This document shows, in pieces, positions 43,412 to 52,074 of a stretch of 64,000 nucleotides of DNA. Location: contig NZ_BMSY01000002.1 in NCBI RefSeq assembly GCF_014649395.1, forward strand, positions 248,001 through 312,000, in the 5' to 3' direction. The notes beneath the pieces are model-generated. The model had not been told where the DNA came from, did not search any database, and saw only the letters and a list, made by a program, of their open reading frames with translations. Position 1 is the stretch's first letter, and every line of letters begins with the position of its first letter. The position numbers and the translations under genes are program-made. The DNA comes from Streptomyces aureoverticillatus (GTDB lineage: Bacteria; Actinomycetota; Actinomycetes; Streptomycetales; Streptomycetaceae).

Positions 43412-44947
43412 TCAGCCCCTCCCCAGGAGCAGTCGGGCCTCGCCGACGGTGATGACGGAGCCGGTGACGAGGACGCCGCCGCCGGCGAACTCCCCCTCCT
43501 CCTCGGCCAGGGTGATGGCGGCCTCCAGGGCGTCGTCCAGGCGCGGCTCGACCTGCACGCGGTCGTCGCCGAAGACCTCGACGGCGAGGCCCGCGAGCGC
43601 GTCGGCGTCCTGGGCGCGGTGGCTGGAGTTCTGCGTGACGACGACCTCGGCGAAGATCGGCTCGAAGGCTTCCAGGATGCCGCGGGCGTTCTTGTCGTCG
43701 CTGACGCCGATCACGCCGATGAGGCGGCTGAAGTCGAAGACCTCGCTGATGGCGGCGGCCGCGGCGCGCGCGCCCGCGGGGTTGTGCGCGGCGTCCAGGA
43801 CGACGGTGGGCGAGCGGCGTACGACCTCGAGGCGGCCCGGCGAGGCGACCGAGGCGAAGGCCTTGCGGACGGTGTCGATGTCCAGCGGGCGGGCGTGCTG
43901 GGCGCCGATGCCGAAGAACGCCTCGACGGCGGCGAGGGCCACCGCGGCGTTGTGCGCCTGGTGTTCGCCGTGCAGCGGCAGGAACACCTCCTCGTACTCC
44001 CCGCCGAGGCCGCGCAGGGTGAGGAGCTGGCCGCCGACGGCGACCTGGCGGGCGGCGACGCCGAACTCCAGGCCCGCGCGCGCGACCGTCGCGTCCACCT
44101 CGACGGCCTTCTTCAGGAGCACCTGGGCGGCGTCGACGGGCTGCTGGGCCAGGATGACCGTGGCGTCCGGCTTGATGACGCCGGACTTCTCCGCGGCGAT
44201 CTCGGCGGCCGTGGTGCCCAGGCGGTCGGTGTGGTCCAGGTCTATGGGGGTGACGACGGCGACGGAGGCGTCGATGACGTTCGTGGCGTCCCAGGTGCCG
44301 CCCATGCCGACCTCGACGACGGCGACGTCCACGGGGGCGTCCGCGAAGGCGGCGTACGCCATGCCGGTGAGCACCTCGAAGAAGGAGAGCCGGAACTCCT
44401 CCTTGGCGTCCACCATCTCCACGTACGGCTTGATGTCCTCGTACGCCTCGATGAAGCGCTCGGGGGACAGGGGGGCGCCGTCCAGGCTGATGCGCTCGGT
44501 GATCGACTGGACGTGCGGCGACGTATACCGCCCGGTGCGCAGCTCGAAGGCGCCGAGGAGGGCCTCGACCATGCGGGCCGTGGAGGTCTTGCCGTTCGTC
44601 CCCGTGATGTGGATCGAGGGATACGCCCGCTGGGGCTCACCGAGGACGTCCATCAGGGCGGCGATGCGGGCGAGCGACGGGTCCAGCTTGGTCTCGGGCC
44701 AGCGGGCCGCGAGTTCCGCCTCGACGGCCCGCAGCGCCTTGTCCACCTCCGGGTCGGCCGGGCGGCCGGGGACGTCGGCCTCGGGCGGGCCCGCCTGCGT
44801 GCGCAGGGTGCGGCTGCCGGCCTCGATCACGGCGAGGTCGGGGTCGCGGTCGGTTTCGGCCCCGACGATCTCGTCGAACCGGTCGATCTCGTCGGCGGGG
44901 TCGCGGTCGTCGTCGCGCGGGTTGTCGTTCGGAGGGAGGTCGCTCAC
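43412..44947 (-). CDS. folC: Folylpolyglutamate / dihydrofolate synthase
   Basis: 511 aa Mur-ligase-family enzyme that adds glutamate to folates. The P-loop is [14 protein letters not shown] near residue 113; [29 protein letters not shown] and [12 protein letters not shown] follow. The first ~65 residues are an acidic extension typical of actinobacterial members. The GTG start is the first in-frame codon after the repeat-rich gap. It is followed by the DUF4233 and ndk genes. Confidence 0.96.
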   Translation of the reverse strand: MSDLPPNDNPRDDDRDPADEIDRFDEIVGAETDRDPDLAVIEAGSRTLRTQAGPPEADVPGRPADPEVDKALRAVEAELAARWPETKLDPSLARIAALMDVLGEPQRAYPSIHITGTNGKTSTARMVEALLGAFELRTGRYTSPHVQSITERISLDGAPLSPERFIEAYEDIKPYVEMVDAKEEFRLSFFEVLTGMAYAAFADAPVDVAVVEVGMGGTWDATNVIDASVAVVTPIDLDHTDRLGTTAAEIAAEKSGVIKPDATVILAQQPVDAAQVLLKKAVEVDATVARAGLEFGVAARQVAVGGQLLTLRGLGGEYEEVFLPLHGEHQAHNAAVALAAVEAFFGIGAQHARPLDIDTVRKAFASVASPGRLEVVRRSPTVVLDAAHNPAGARAAAAAISEVFDFSRLIGVIGVSDDKNARGILEAFEPIFAEVVVTQNSSHRAQDADALAGLAVEVFGDDRVQVEPRLDDALEAAITLAEEEGEFAGGGVLVTGSVITVGEARLLLGRG

Positions 44948-45019
44948 GTACGCCAGTCTATTCGGGCGTGGGCGCCTTGGTCTGGCGTGGGCGCCTCAGG
45001 CCTGGGCTCGCCCCTTCCT

Positions 45020-45087
45020 ATGGGGCTTCGCCCCTTTCCCCCTTCTTTGGCCCTTCGGGCCTCGTCCTCAAGCGCCGGACAGGCTGA
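45020..45087 (+). repeat. Dispersed intergenic repeat, copy B
   Basis: A tatggggcttcgcccc hairpin, gcccttcgggc, then the core cctcgtcctcaagcgccgga at 45060-45079. This diverged copy lies between folC and the mreB-like gene, at the left border of the accessory block. Confidence 0.8.
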
Positions 45088-45101
45088 TATTGGGCTGGTC
45101 A

Positions 45102-45113
45102 GGACTTTTGGCC
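45102..45113 (+). promoter_or_regulatory. Shared 12-mer upstream of the mreB-like gene
   Basis: ggacttttggcc lies within the inverted repeat AGGAC-N9-GTCCT (45101-45119), with a second GGGAC/GTCCC pair just downstream, 55-75 bp before the ATG. The same 12-mer occurs before the sensor kinase gene at 47784. Confidence 0.45.
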
Positions 45114-45173
45114 TGTCCTTTTCGGGACTTTGGTCCCTCCGCCTTCCGGATGCGACGGGCAAACTTGGCGATC

Positions 45174-46181
45174 ATGGACATAGGCATCGACCTCGGCACC
45201 GCCAACACCCTTCTCTACGTCCGCGGTCAGGGCATCGTGCTCAACGAGCCGTCCGTGGTCGCCGTCAAGGAGGGCGCGCGCCACGCGCTCGCCGTCGGGA
45301 CGGAGGCCAAGGAGACGATCGGCCGCACCCCCGGTTCCATCACGGCGATCCGGCCCCTGAAGGACGGCGTGATCAGCGACTTCGAGGCCGCCGAGGAGAT
45401 GATCCGGCACTTCGTGCGCAAGGCCGTGCCGGGCCGCAGGCCGCGTACGCGGATGGTGATCTGCGTGCCCAGCGGGGTCACGCAGGTCGAGCGGCGGGCG
45501 ATCGTGCACGCCGCGCAGCGGGCCGGGGCGCGGGCCGTGCACCTGGTCGAGGAGCCGATGGCGGCGGCGATCGGGGCGGGGCTTCCGGTGGCCGAGCCGC
45601 GCGGGTCGATGATCGTGGACATCGGCGGCGGCACCACCGAGGTCGCCGTCATCTCCCTCGGCGGAATCGTGACGTCCCAGTCCCTGCGGGTCGGCGGGCA
45701 CCGCCTCGACACCGCGATCACGGACTACGTACGCCGCGAGCACGCGCTCCTCATCGGCGAGCGCACCGCCGAGGACGTGAAGGTCGCCATCGGGTCGGCG
45801 TGGCCCGTGCCCGGCGAGGAGGACTTCGAGGAGCGGACGTTCACCGTGCGGGGGCGGGAGAAGGTCGGCGGGCTGCCGAAGACGGTGGAGCTGACCGTGG
45901 CGGAGGTGCGGGCCGCTCTCGACGAGCCCGTCGAGGCGATCATCGCCGCCGTGCGGGTGACGCTGGAGGAGTGTCCGCCGGAGCTGTCCGGCGACGTCAT
46001 GGAGCACGGCATCGTGCTCACCGGCGGCGGCGCGCTCCTCCCCGCCCTGGACCTCCGCCTCGCCTCCGCCACCGGCATCCCCGTCTTCGTGGCCGACGAC
46101 CCGCTGGACAGCGTGGCGCTGGGCTGCGGCAAGTGTGTCGAGGACTTCGACGGGTTGGAACGGGGGATGTCGGCCGCGTAG
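45174..46181 (+). CDS. Second MreB/Mbl-like actin
   Basis: 335 aa, clearly paralogous to MreB along its whole length and with intact nucleotide motifs: [42 protein letters not shown]. It begins MDIGIDLGT, so the ~7-residue hydrophobic N-terminus of MreB (MSFIGRD) is missing, and the middle region ([20 protein letters not shown]) is more acidic. It is oriented opposite to the mre operon and stands alone. Mbl-type actins in Streptomyces support spore-wall formation; this one may form mixed filaments with MreB or serve the neighbouring polysaccharide genes. The ribosome site is weak. Confidence 0.93.
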   Translation: MDIGIDLGTANTLLYVRGQGIVLNEPSVVAVKEGARHALAVGTEAKETIGRTPGSITAIRPLKDGVISDFEAAEEMIRHFVRKAVPGRRPRTRMVICVPSGVTQVERRAIVHAAQRAGARAVHLVEEPMAAAIGAGLPVAEPRGSMIVDIGGGTTEVAVISLGGIVTSQSLRVGGHRLDTAITDYVRREHALLIGERTAEDVKVAIGSAWPVPGEEDFEERTFTVRGREKVGGLPKTVELTVAEVRAALDEPVEAIIAAVRVTLEECPPELSGDVMEHGIVLTGGGALLPALDLRLASATGIPVFVADDPLDSVALGCGKCVEDFDGLERGMSAA

Positions 46182-46271
46182 CCCTCGGGCCGGGCGGGGG
46201 TACGGGGCGTCACTTGCCGTGGGCCGGCCGGTCCCCCCCTTGCGCCGGGGTGGCCGCCGATCGCGCTGCGC

Positions 46272-46510
46272 GCTCGTCCTCAATCGCCGGACGGGCTTTC
46301 CCCCACCCGCCCGCCCTTTTCAGCGCTGCGCGCACAGGAGCGCGAGGTGGGCCCGGCCGCGGGCCGCCGGGCGGGGAGATATAGCCCCTCCGGCGTTTGA
46401 GGAGCGGGGTCTGGGGCGGAGCCCCAGGAAGGGCGGGCGGGTGGGAAACAGCCCGTCGAGGGGCCCCTCCCTGCTCTTCAAGAGCTTGGGGGAGCTTGAG
46501 GACGAGCCGC
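46272..46510. repeat. Inverted dispersed repeats after the mreB-like gene
   Basis: Copy C (46272-46297, plus orientation) and copy D (46385-46426, inverted, core ccggcgtttgaggag plus a ggggtctggggc hairpin) are followed by a partial inverted core near 46494. The tract at 46290-46317 is an inverted near-copy of 46431-46458. No gene is visible in 46182-46567. Confidence 0.75.
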
Positions 46511-46567
46511 GGAGCGGCGATCGGCGGCCACCCCGGACGGGGCCAGGTGCAGTCGCCCCGGACGGGG

Positions 46568-47743
46568 TCAGGTGAGGTTGCCGGTGGGGAGGTCGGCCTC
46601 GACCACGTACGCGCCCGCCCGAGGGCCCGCCGAGAGGGTGCCGCCCACCGTGCGGACCCGCTCCGCCATCCCGGCGGTCCCGGTCCCGGCGGACACGGGC
46701 GCGGAACCCGCGGGGTCAGGCCCCGACACCCCCGCCGGCAAGGCGTTGCGCACCGTCACCCGAAGCCGCCCGCCGGCCACCCGGACCCACACCTCCACCG
46801 CCGCCCCCGGCGCATGCTTCGCCGCGTTCGTGAGGCACTCCTGCACCACCCGGTGCACCGCCGCCTGCCGCAACGGCGAAAGCCGGTACGCGGCGCCGTC
46901 GACGACCAGCTCCACCGGACTGCCCGCACGCCCACTGGCCGCGGCCAGCTCGGGCAGCGCCGCAAGGCCGGGCGTGGGCGCCCCGTCCACCCCGCGCTGC
47001 ACGATGATCTCGTTGAGCATCCGGTGCGCCGAGCGCGCCGTCTCCGACAGCTCGTCGAAGCCGTCCGCGCACGGCCCGTGCGCGGCCCGCCGGGCGAGCA
47101 CCTGCGAACGCACGCTCAGCAGCGTCAGCTCACGCCCGACGAAGTCGTGCACGTCCCGCGCGATCCGCAACCGCTCCTGCTGCACGGCCTGCAGGGCCTG
47201 CGTCTCAGCCCGCTGCGCCTGCAGCGCCCGCACCAGGTCCTGCCGGTTGGCCGCGACCCCCACCCCCGCCGCGAGCGCGCCGATCGGCACCACCAGGCTG
47301 AGGAACTCGCTGAGCGTGTCCCCGCGGTGCACCGGCCAACCCGGCAGAGTGAACATCACGTACGCGAACGTCACGTACAGAACGACCCCGACGGCACCGG
47401 CGAGCCGCCCCCGGTACCGCGCCAGCGAGTACAGCGCGAACTGCGCGAGCGTCAGCTCGTGCAGCCAGCCGAGCAGCACCAGCGCGATCAGGAACGGCAC
47501 CCACGGCGCGCCCCGCCGCAGCAGCAGCGTCGCCGCGCCCGCGGCGAGGACCAGGGTGGCCATGGCGCCGTTGAGCGAGTTGTCCTCGGCGGCGAGCCCC
47601 GGTACGTCGAGGGCCATCAGGGCGAGGCAGGCCAGGGCGGTGAGCAGGTCCAGGGCCCGGGGTTCGCGCGCGCAACGCCGGGCGAGGCGACGGGCCGCGG
47701 CCGCCGCCTTGCGTAGCGCCTCGGCGGCGGGCAGGTCGTGCAT
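46568..47743 (-). CDS. NarL-type sensor histidine kinase, no adjacent response regulator
   Basis: 391 aa. The N-terminal ~190 residues hold about five to six membrane helices (LDLLTALACLALMALDV, WVPFLIALVLLGWLHEL, VVLYVTFAYVMFTL). A HisKA_3 dimerisation helix with ERLRIARDVHDFVGRELTLL (phospho-His in DVHD near residue 198) and an HATPase domain (ECLTNAAKHAPG, GTAGMAERVRTVGG) follow. Start ATG (MHDLPAAEA) has GGGGGG 3 bp upstream. Such kinases normally pair with a LuxR-type regulator; none is next to it, so it is an orphan here or its partner was lost. Confidence 0.9.
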   Translation of the reverse strand: MHDLPAAEALRKAAAAARRLARRCAREPRALDLLTALACLALMALDVPGLAAEDNSLNGAMATLVLAAGAATLLLRRGAPWVPFLIALVLLGWLHELTLAQFALYSLARYRGRLAGAVGVVLYVTFAYVMFTLPGWPVHRGDTLSEFLSLVVPIGALAAGVGVAANRQDLVRALQAQRAETQALQAVQQERLRIARDVHDFVGRELTLLSVRSQVLARRAAHGPCADGFDELSETARSAHRMLNEIIVQRGVDGAPTPGLAALPELAAASGRAGSPVELVVDGAAYRLSPLRQAAVHRVVQECLTNAAKHAPGAAVEVWVRVAGGRLRVTVRNALPAGVSGPDPAGSAPVSAGTGTAGMAERVRTVGGTLSAGPRAGAYVVEADLPTGNLT

Positions 47744-47783
47744 GGTCCCCCCATCATCCCTGGCGCTTCGGCCTGGACACATC

Positions 47784-47795
47784 GGACTTTTGGCC
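47784..47795. promoter_or_regulatory. Shared 12-mer upstream of the sensor kinase
   Basis: ggacttttggcc is identical to 45102-45113 and lies 41 bp from the kinase start, in the 159-bp gap divergent from the 212 aa membrane protein gene. Confidence 0.4.
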
Positions 47796-47902
47796 CGGAT
47801 GTCGGCCCCGCCGGACCGGCGGCCCGCGGTACGCCCGGCGAAACGGGTGTACGCACGGCGCGGCTGCCCCGCCCCCACGCGCCCCGGGGTTCCAATCGGA
47901 CC

Positions 47903-48541
47903 ATGTGGTATGCCCAGAATCCGGGTCGACGGACCCGTCAGCTCGCCGGAGACGCCGCGGTCCTGCTGTGGACCGCGGCCTGGACCGCCGCCGCGGTCGT
48001 CGCGTACCGCCTCGCCGTGCTGCTCACCCGGCCAGGACCCGACTCCGGCGTCGCCTCCTCCGGCTCGCCCGCCGCGCGCCTGCCCGTCGTCGGCGACGAC
48101 GTCGGCGCGGCGCTGCGCTCCGTCGTGGGCGTCGTGAACGACATCGACCCGGTGACGATGCGCGCCGGGCTCGTGGTGAGCACGGTCGCCCTCTTCCTCG
48201 TCCCGGTCGGCCTGCTCCTCGCGGCGTGGCTGCCGCGCCGGCTGCGCTGGGTCCGGCAGGCCGTCGCCGCCCGGGAGCTGGCCGAGTCCGACGACGGCCG
48301 CGAACTCCTCGCCCTGCGCTCCCTGCTCCGCCCCCTCGACGAGGTGGCCGCCACCGCCGCCGCCCTCGCCGAGACCCCCGGCCTGCCGGACGCCACGCCC
48401 GGCAGCCTCGCCGAGGGCTGGCGCGGCGCCGACCCGCGCGTGCTCCAAGCGCTCGCGGACGCGGAACTGGAGCGCCTCGGCCTCGCGCCCGCACCCGCCC
48501 ACGGCCGGGCGGGCCTGCCGGTGGCCGAACCCGCCACGTGA
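47903..48541 (+). CDS. Two-TM membrane protein, possible kinase partner
   Basis: 212 aa. Membrane helices lie near residues 18-41 and 84-106, with a ~40 residue loop between them predicted outside. The remaining ~105 residues are cytosolic, helical and Ala/Leu/Glu-rich (LRSLLRPLDEVAATAAALAE). It is 12 bp upstream of a soluble PAS-type histidine kinase, which overlaps the response-regulator gene, so the three form one operon. Inference: it could supply membrane sensing for the soluble kinase. No family recognised. Confidence 0.75.
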   Translation: MWYAQNPGRRTRQLAGDAAVLLWTAAWTAAAVVAYRLAVLLTRPGPDSGVASSGSPAARLPVVGDDVGAALRSVVGVVNDIDPVTMRAGLVVSTVALFLVPVGLLLAAWLPRRLRWVRQAVAARELAESDDGRELLALRSLLRPLDEVAATAAALAETPGLPDATPGSLAEGWRGADPRVLQALADAELERLGLAPAPAHGRAGLPVAEPAT

Positions 48542-48564
48542 CGGCTGAGCCACGTGACGGCTGA
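48533..48564 (+). repeat. 16-bp tandem duplication at a start codon
   Basis: gccacgtgacggctga occurs twice head to tail. The first copy holds the stop of the 212 aa gene, the second the GTG start of the kinase. The first copy's GTG opens a frame that ends after eight codons. Confidence 0.9.
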
Positions 48565-49849
48565 GCCGCGGGGCCTGCACGCTCCGTTCACGGACGCGGT
48601 GCTCCGGGCGATCCCGCTCGGAGCACTGCTGGTCGGGGACGACGGCCGGGTCGTCGCGGCCAATCCGCAGTTCGCAACGGTCTGCGGGATCGAAGGCGTC
48701 GACCTGTCGACGGGCGCCTCCGCCGAGCCCATCGCCGAGGCGATGGCACGGCTCCTGCCGGACCTGGACATGGGCTCGGTGCGCGCGCTCCGCGGCCAGT
48801 TCGTGCGCAAGGCGGAGCTCAGGCTGCGCGACGGCCGTACGCTGCGCCGCAGCCGCCAGCCGATCGACACCGGCGACACCCGGCTCGGCGTGCTGTGGCT
48901 GGTCGAGGACATCACCGGGCAGCGCCGGTACGAGGACGACCTGCACCGGCACATCGAGGCACTGGGTGAACTCGCCCGCGACCGCGCCGAGTTCGCCGCC
49001 CGCACCTCGCACGAGCTGCGCACACCCCTGTCCACCGTGCTCACCTTCTGCGAGCTGCTCGCCGACCCGGCGGCCGGGACGCTCACCACGGCCCAGCGCG
49101 AGTACGTCGACACCATCCGGCGCGGCGCCCAGCGCATGCAGGACATGGCCGACGGCCTCCTGCACCGGTACGCGGAGGCCGCGACCACCCCGCCCGCGTA
49201 CGCCCCGCTCGACCCGGGCCCGCTGCTGACCCGGCTCGTCGCCGACACCGCCCCGCGGGCCACCCGGGGCGGCGTCTTCCTGAGCCTGGACCTGCCCGCC
49301 GCGGCCGATCGACCGCCGCTCGTCGCCGACGCCGACCGCCTCGAACGGGCGCTGGCCGCCCTCCTCGACAACGCCGTGAAGTTCACGCCCGCGGGCGGCG
49401 CCGTCACCGTCACGGCCCGCCCCCGCGACGGCGGCCCCCACGACGACGAACTCCCCTCCCCCGGCTGGCTGTTCACCGTGCGCGACGACGGCATCGGCAT
49501 CCCCAAGGAGTTCCAGGAGGAGGTCTTCACCGAGTTCGTCCGCGCCCCGAACGCCCGCCGCGGCCCCTACCCCGGCACCGGGCTCGGCCTCAGCGTCGTA
49601 CGGGACGCGGCGCGCGTGCACGCCGGCACGGTGACCGTGCACAGCGCGGAGGGCCACGGCACGGCCATGGAGATGTGGCTGCCGGCGGGCGGCCCGCCCG
49701 GAAGCGGTGCCCCACCGAACGACGGCCCGCCCGGAAGCGGTGCCCCACCGACCGACGGCCCGCCCGGAAGCGGTGCCCCACCGACCGACGGCCCGCCCGG
49801 AAGCGACGTGGCGCCGACCGACGACCCGCCCGGGACCGTCACCGCATGA
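48554..49849 (+). CDS. Soluble PAS-domain sensor histidine kinase
   Basis: 431 aa without a membrane helix. Residues ~10-125 are a PAS fold (ALLVGDDGRVVAANPQF ... LWLVEDITGQRRYED). A HisKA domain has the phospho-acceptor in RTSHELRTPLSTV (about residue 153). An HATPase domain follows with LDNAVKFTPAGG, VRDDGIGIPKEF and GTGLGLSVV. The last ~55 residues are a PPGSGAPPTDG repeat tail. The GTG start sits in the second copy of a duplicated 16-bp segment. The stop overlaps the regulator's ATG (ATGA), so the regulator is its cognate partner. Confidence 0.92.
   Translation: MTAEPRGLHAPFTDAVLRAIPLGALLVGDDGRVVAANPQFATVCGIEGVDLSTGASAEPIAEAMARLLPDLDMGSVRALRGQFVRKAELRLRDGRTLRRSRQPIDTGDTRLGVLWLVEDITGQRRYEDDLHRHIEALGELARDRAEFAARTSHELRTPLSTVLTFCELLADPAAGTLTTAQREYVDTIRRGAQRMQDMADGLLHRYAEAATTPPAYAPLDPGPLLTRLVADTAPRATRGGVFLSLDLPAAADRPPLVADADRLERALAALLDNAVKFTPAGGAVTVTARPRDGGPHDDELPSPGWLFTVRDDGIGIPKEFQEEVFTEFVRAPNARRGPYPGTGLGLSVVRDAARVHAGTVTVHSAEGHGTAMEMWLPAGGPPGSGAPPNDGPPGSGAPPTDGPPGSGAPPTDGPPGSDVAPTDDPPGTVTA
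49691..49822 (+). repeat. 33-bp tandem repeat in the kinase tail
   Basis: Four units of 33 bp (three near-identical, the fourth diverged) encode GPPGSGAPPTD-type repeats at residues ~380-423, after the catalytic domain. Probably a flexible tail. Confidence 0.9.
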
Positions 49850-50526
49850 CCTGCCTACTGCTCGTCGAGGACGACCCCGATCTCGGGCTGGCGCTGCGGG
49901 TCCTGTTCACCCGGGCCGGGTACGAGGTCGTGGCCGCCGACGACGGCCAGGCCGCGCTGCGGCTCCTCTTCGCCCGCCGCCCCGCCCTGATGGTCCTGGA
50001 CCTGGTCCTGCCCGGCCTCGACGGCTGGGACGTCCTCGACCGCACCCGCGACCTCACCGACCTGCCCGTCCTGATCCTCTCCGGCCGCACCAGCCCCGCC
50101 GAACGGGTCCGCGGCCTGCGCTCCGGCGCCGACGACTACCTCTGCAAACCCTTCGACCATCTGGAGCTCCTCGCCCGCGTCGAGGCCCTGCTGCGCCGCA
50201 GCAACCCCGAGCAGTGGCGCGGCGACTACGTCGAAGCGGGCCTCAGACTCGTCCCCGAACGCCGCTCGGCGGTCTGGCAGGGCCACGAGACCCGCCTGAG
50301 CGCCATCGAGTACCGCCTCCTCGAAGTCCTCGTCCGCAACCGCGGCCGCGTCGTCACCACCGAACAACTCCTCGACCTCGTCTGGGACGACCCCGACGCG
50401 ACGGGCCGCGAACGCGTGAAGTTCGCAGTGCTCCGCCTCCGCAGAAAGCTCGCCGTCGGGGACGGCGAGGACCCCTTGGAGTCGGTACGCGGCATGGGCT
50501 ACCGCTACCGCGGCGAGGGTACTTAA
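49846..50526 (+). CDS. OmpR-family response regulator
   Basis: 226 aa. The receiver domain has the acidic pair in LLVEDDPDLG, the phospho-accepting Asp in VLDLVLPGLDGW (about residue 53) and Lys in YLCKPFD (about residue 102). A winged-helix trans_reg_C domain with SAIEYRLLEVLVRNRGRVVT and VLRLRRKL follows. It is translationally coupled to the PAS kinase. Likely targets are the neighbouring epimerase/GT2 genes or its own operon; this is inference. Confidence 0.94.
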   Translation: MTCLLLVEDDPDLGLALRVLFTRAGYEVVAADDGQAALRLLFARRPALMVLDLVLPGLDGWDVLDRTRDLTDLPVLILSGRTSPAERVRGLRSGADDYLCKPFDHLELLARVEALLRRSNPEQWRGDYVEAGLRLVPERRSAVWQGHETRLSAIEYRLLEVLVRNRGRVVTTEQLLDLVWDDPDATGRERVKFAVLRLRRKLAVGDGEDPLESVRGMGYRYRGEGT

Positions 50527-50556
50527 GGCCCGCCCGGCGTGCGGAGTGTCCGACCC

Positions 50557-50667
50557 CGTCCGGCGAGGGGGGGTATCAAGCCCGTCCGGCGAGGGGGGGT
50601 ATCAAGCCCGTCCGGCGAGGGGGGTTTCAAGCCCGTCCGGCGAGGGGGGTTTCAAGCCCGTCCGGCG
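50557..50667 (+). repeat. 25-26 bp tandem array running into a dispersed repeat
   Basis: Four units beginning cgtccggcgaggggggg, two ending tatcaagcc (26 bp) and two ending tttcaagcc (25 bp), then a partial fifth that continues into the core of dispersed repeat F. The array looks like local amplification of the repeat's end. Confidence 0.9.
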
Positions 50668-50728
50668 TTTGAGGACGAGGCCCGAAGGGCCGAAAAGGCG
50701 GGGGAAAGGGGGCGCAGCCCCCATAAGG
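50655..50728 (-). repeat. Dispersed repeat, copy F (left inverted repeat)
   Basis: About 74 bp, an inverted near-identical copy of 52075-52149 (about two substitutions and one indel by eye). It contains gggccgaaaaggcggg and a GGGGGCGCAGCCCCC hairpin. The gap 50527-50903 holds only this, the tandem array and the epimerase promoter. Confidence 0.85.
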
Positions 50729-50903
50729 GGCCGGGGGGGCCGAAGGTCCCACCCGCAAGGGACCTATGGGCCAGGGCCTTCGCCCTGAAACAGCCTCGGC
50801 CGAAGGCTCGCAACCGTCGGGCAACCGAACACAATCCCCCCAGGCAACCCACCCCCCGCAGGCTCCTGCTGTCCACCCCCACAGCCGCCCGCCAGGAGCA
50901 ACC

Positions 50904-52073
50904 GTGCCGCCCGCCGCCCAGGTGACCCAGATGCCGATGACCCAGATGCCCCGCCACTCCGTGGCGGTCGTCCTCGGCACCCGCCCCGAACTGGTCAAGC
51001 TCGCCCCCGTGATCCGCCTCCTCGGCCCCGCCGCCCACCTCGTGCACACGGGCCAGCACTACGACGCCGACCTCTCCGGCCGCTTCCTCACCGAGCTGGG
51101 CCTGCCGGAGCCGACCCTCCTGGAGGGCGTCGGCGGCAAGCCCCGCGCCGTACAGATCTCCACGGCCCTCACCCAGCTCGACGCCTTGTTCGCGGACGAG
51201 CCCCCGCTGGCCGTGGTCGTGCAGGGCGACACCAACGCCTCCCTCGCGGGCGCGCTCGCCGCGAACTCCCGCGGCATCCCCCTGGTCCACGTGGAGGCGG
51301 GCCTGCGCAGCCACGACCGCGCGATGCCCGAGGAGCACAACCGCGTCGTGATCGACCAGCTCGCGGACGTGCTGTGCGCGGCCACCGAGGACAACCGGGA
51401 TCTGCTGCGCGCCGAGGGCGTCCCGGCCGGGCGCGTCGCCGTCACGGGCAACACCGTCGTGGAGGCCGTGCGCGAGCACCTGCCCGCCGCCGCCGAGCGC
51501 GCCGCGCTGCTCGCCGAGCACGGCGTCACCGCCGACCGCTACCTCCTCGCCACCGTGCACCGGCCCGAGAACACCGACGACCCGGCCGCGCTGCGCGCGA
51601 TCCTCACCGAGTTGGCCGGCCTCGCCGCGGAGCTGCCCGTGCTCTTCGCCGTCCATCCGCGGACGCAGGCTCGCCTGGAGGCCGCCGGGCTCGGACATCT
51701 GCTGGCCGCGGTCACGCCGCTGGCGCCGCTCGGGTACGGGGAGTTTCTCGCGCTCGCGCGGCACGCCGCGGTGATCGTCTCCGACTCCGGGGGCGTGCAG
51801 GAGGAGACCACCGTCCTCGGGCGGCCGCTCGTCGTCGTGCGCCGCTCGACGGAGCGGCCGGAGGCCGTGGTCTCCGGCTTCGCCGAGTTGGTCGCCCCCG
51901 GGCGGGCGGTCGGTCTTGCCGTGCGGCGCCGGCTCGCCGAGGGCGACGTCGGCCTGCGCCGCCTGGCCGACACTCCCTCGCCGTTCGGCGACGGGCTCGC
52001 CTCCCAGCGCATCGTCGCTCTGCTGGGGGCGGTGGCCTCCGGCCGGCCCGCGCGTCTTTCCGTCGCCGCCTGA
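50904..52073 (+). CDS. wecB: UDP-GlcNAc 2-epimerase (non-hydrolysing)
   Basis: 389 aa. It interconverts UDP-GlcNAc and UDP-ManNAc. Family motifs are VVLGTRPELVKLAPVI, HTGQHYD, VVQGDTNASLAGA, HVEAGLRSHDRAMPEE, ATVHRPENTD and SDSGGVQEE. GTG start (VPPAAQVTQ) 5 bp after AGGAG. The gene alone is enclosed by a ~75-bp inverted repeat pair. The GT2 gene follows on the same strand, suggesting ManNAc supply for a polymer; the product is not proven. Confidence 0.94.
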   Translation: MPPAAQVTQMPMTQMPRHSVAVVLGTRPELVKLAPVIRLLGPAAHLVHTGQHYDADLSGRFLTELGLPEPTLLEGVGGKPRAVQISTALTQLDALFADEPPLAVVVQGDTNASLAGALAANSRGIPLVHVEAGLRSHDRAMPEEHNRVVIDQLADVLCAATEDNRDLLRAEGVPAGRVAVTGNTVVEAVREHLPAAAERAALLAEHGVTADRYLLATVHRPENTDDPAALRAILTELAGLAAELPVLFAVHPRTQARLEAAGLGHLLAAVTPLAPLGYGEFLALARHAAVIVSDSGGVQEETTVLGRPLVVVRRSTERPEAVVSGFAELVAPGRAVGLAVRRRLAEGDVGLRRLADTPSPFGDGLASQRIVALLGAVASGRPARLSVAA

Positions 52074-52074
52074 C

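Noticed and set aside
43619..46384. Plus-strand open frames of ~920-1080 codons across folC and the mreB-like gene
   Set aside because: They run antisense through folC, and only the 45174-46181 portion in one frame is a recognisable protein.
46568..49657. A 1029-codon minus-strand frame containing the NarL-type kinase
   Set aside because: Only the last 391 codons show kinase features and a ribosome site; the upstream part is antisense to the PAS kinase operon.
50557..50667. Tandem array considered as a CRISPR array
   Set aside because: Units are contiguous with no unique spacers, and there are no cas genes.
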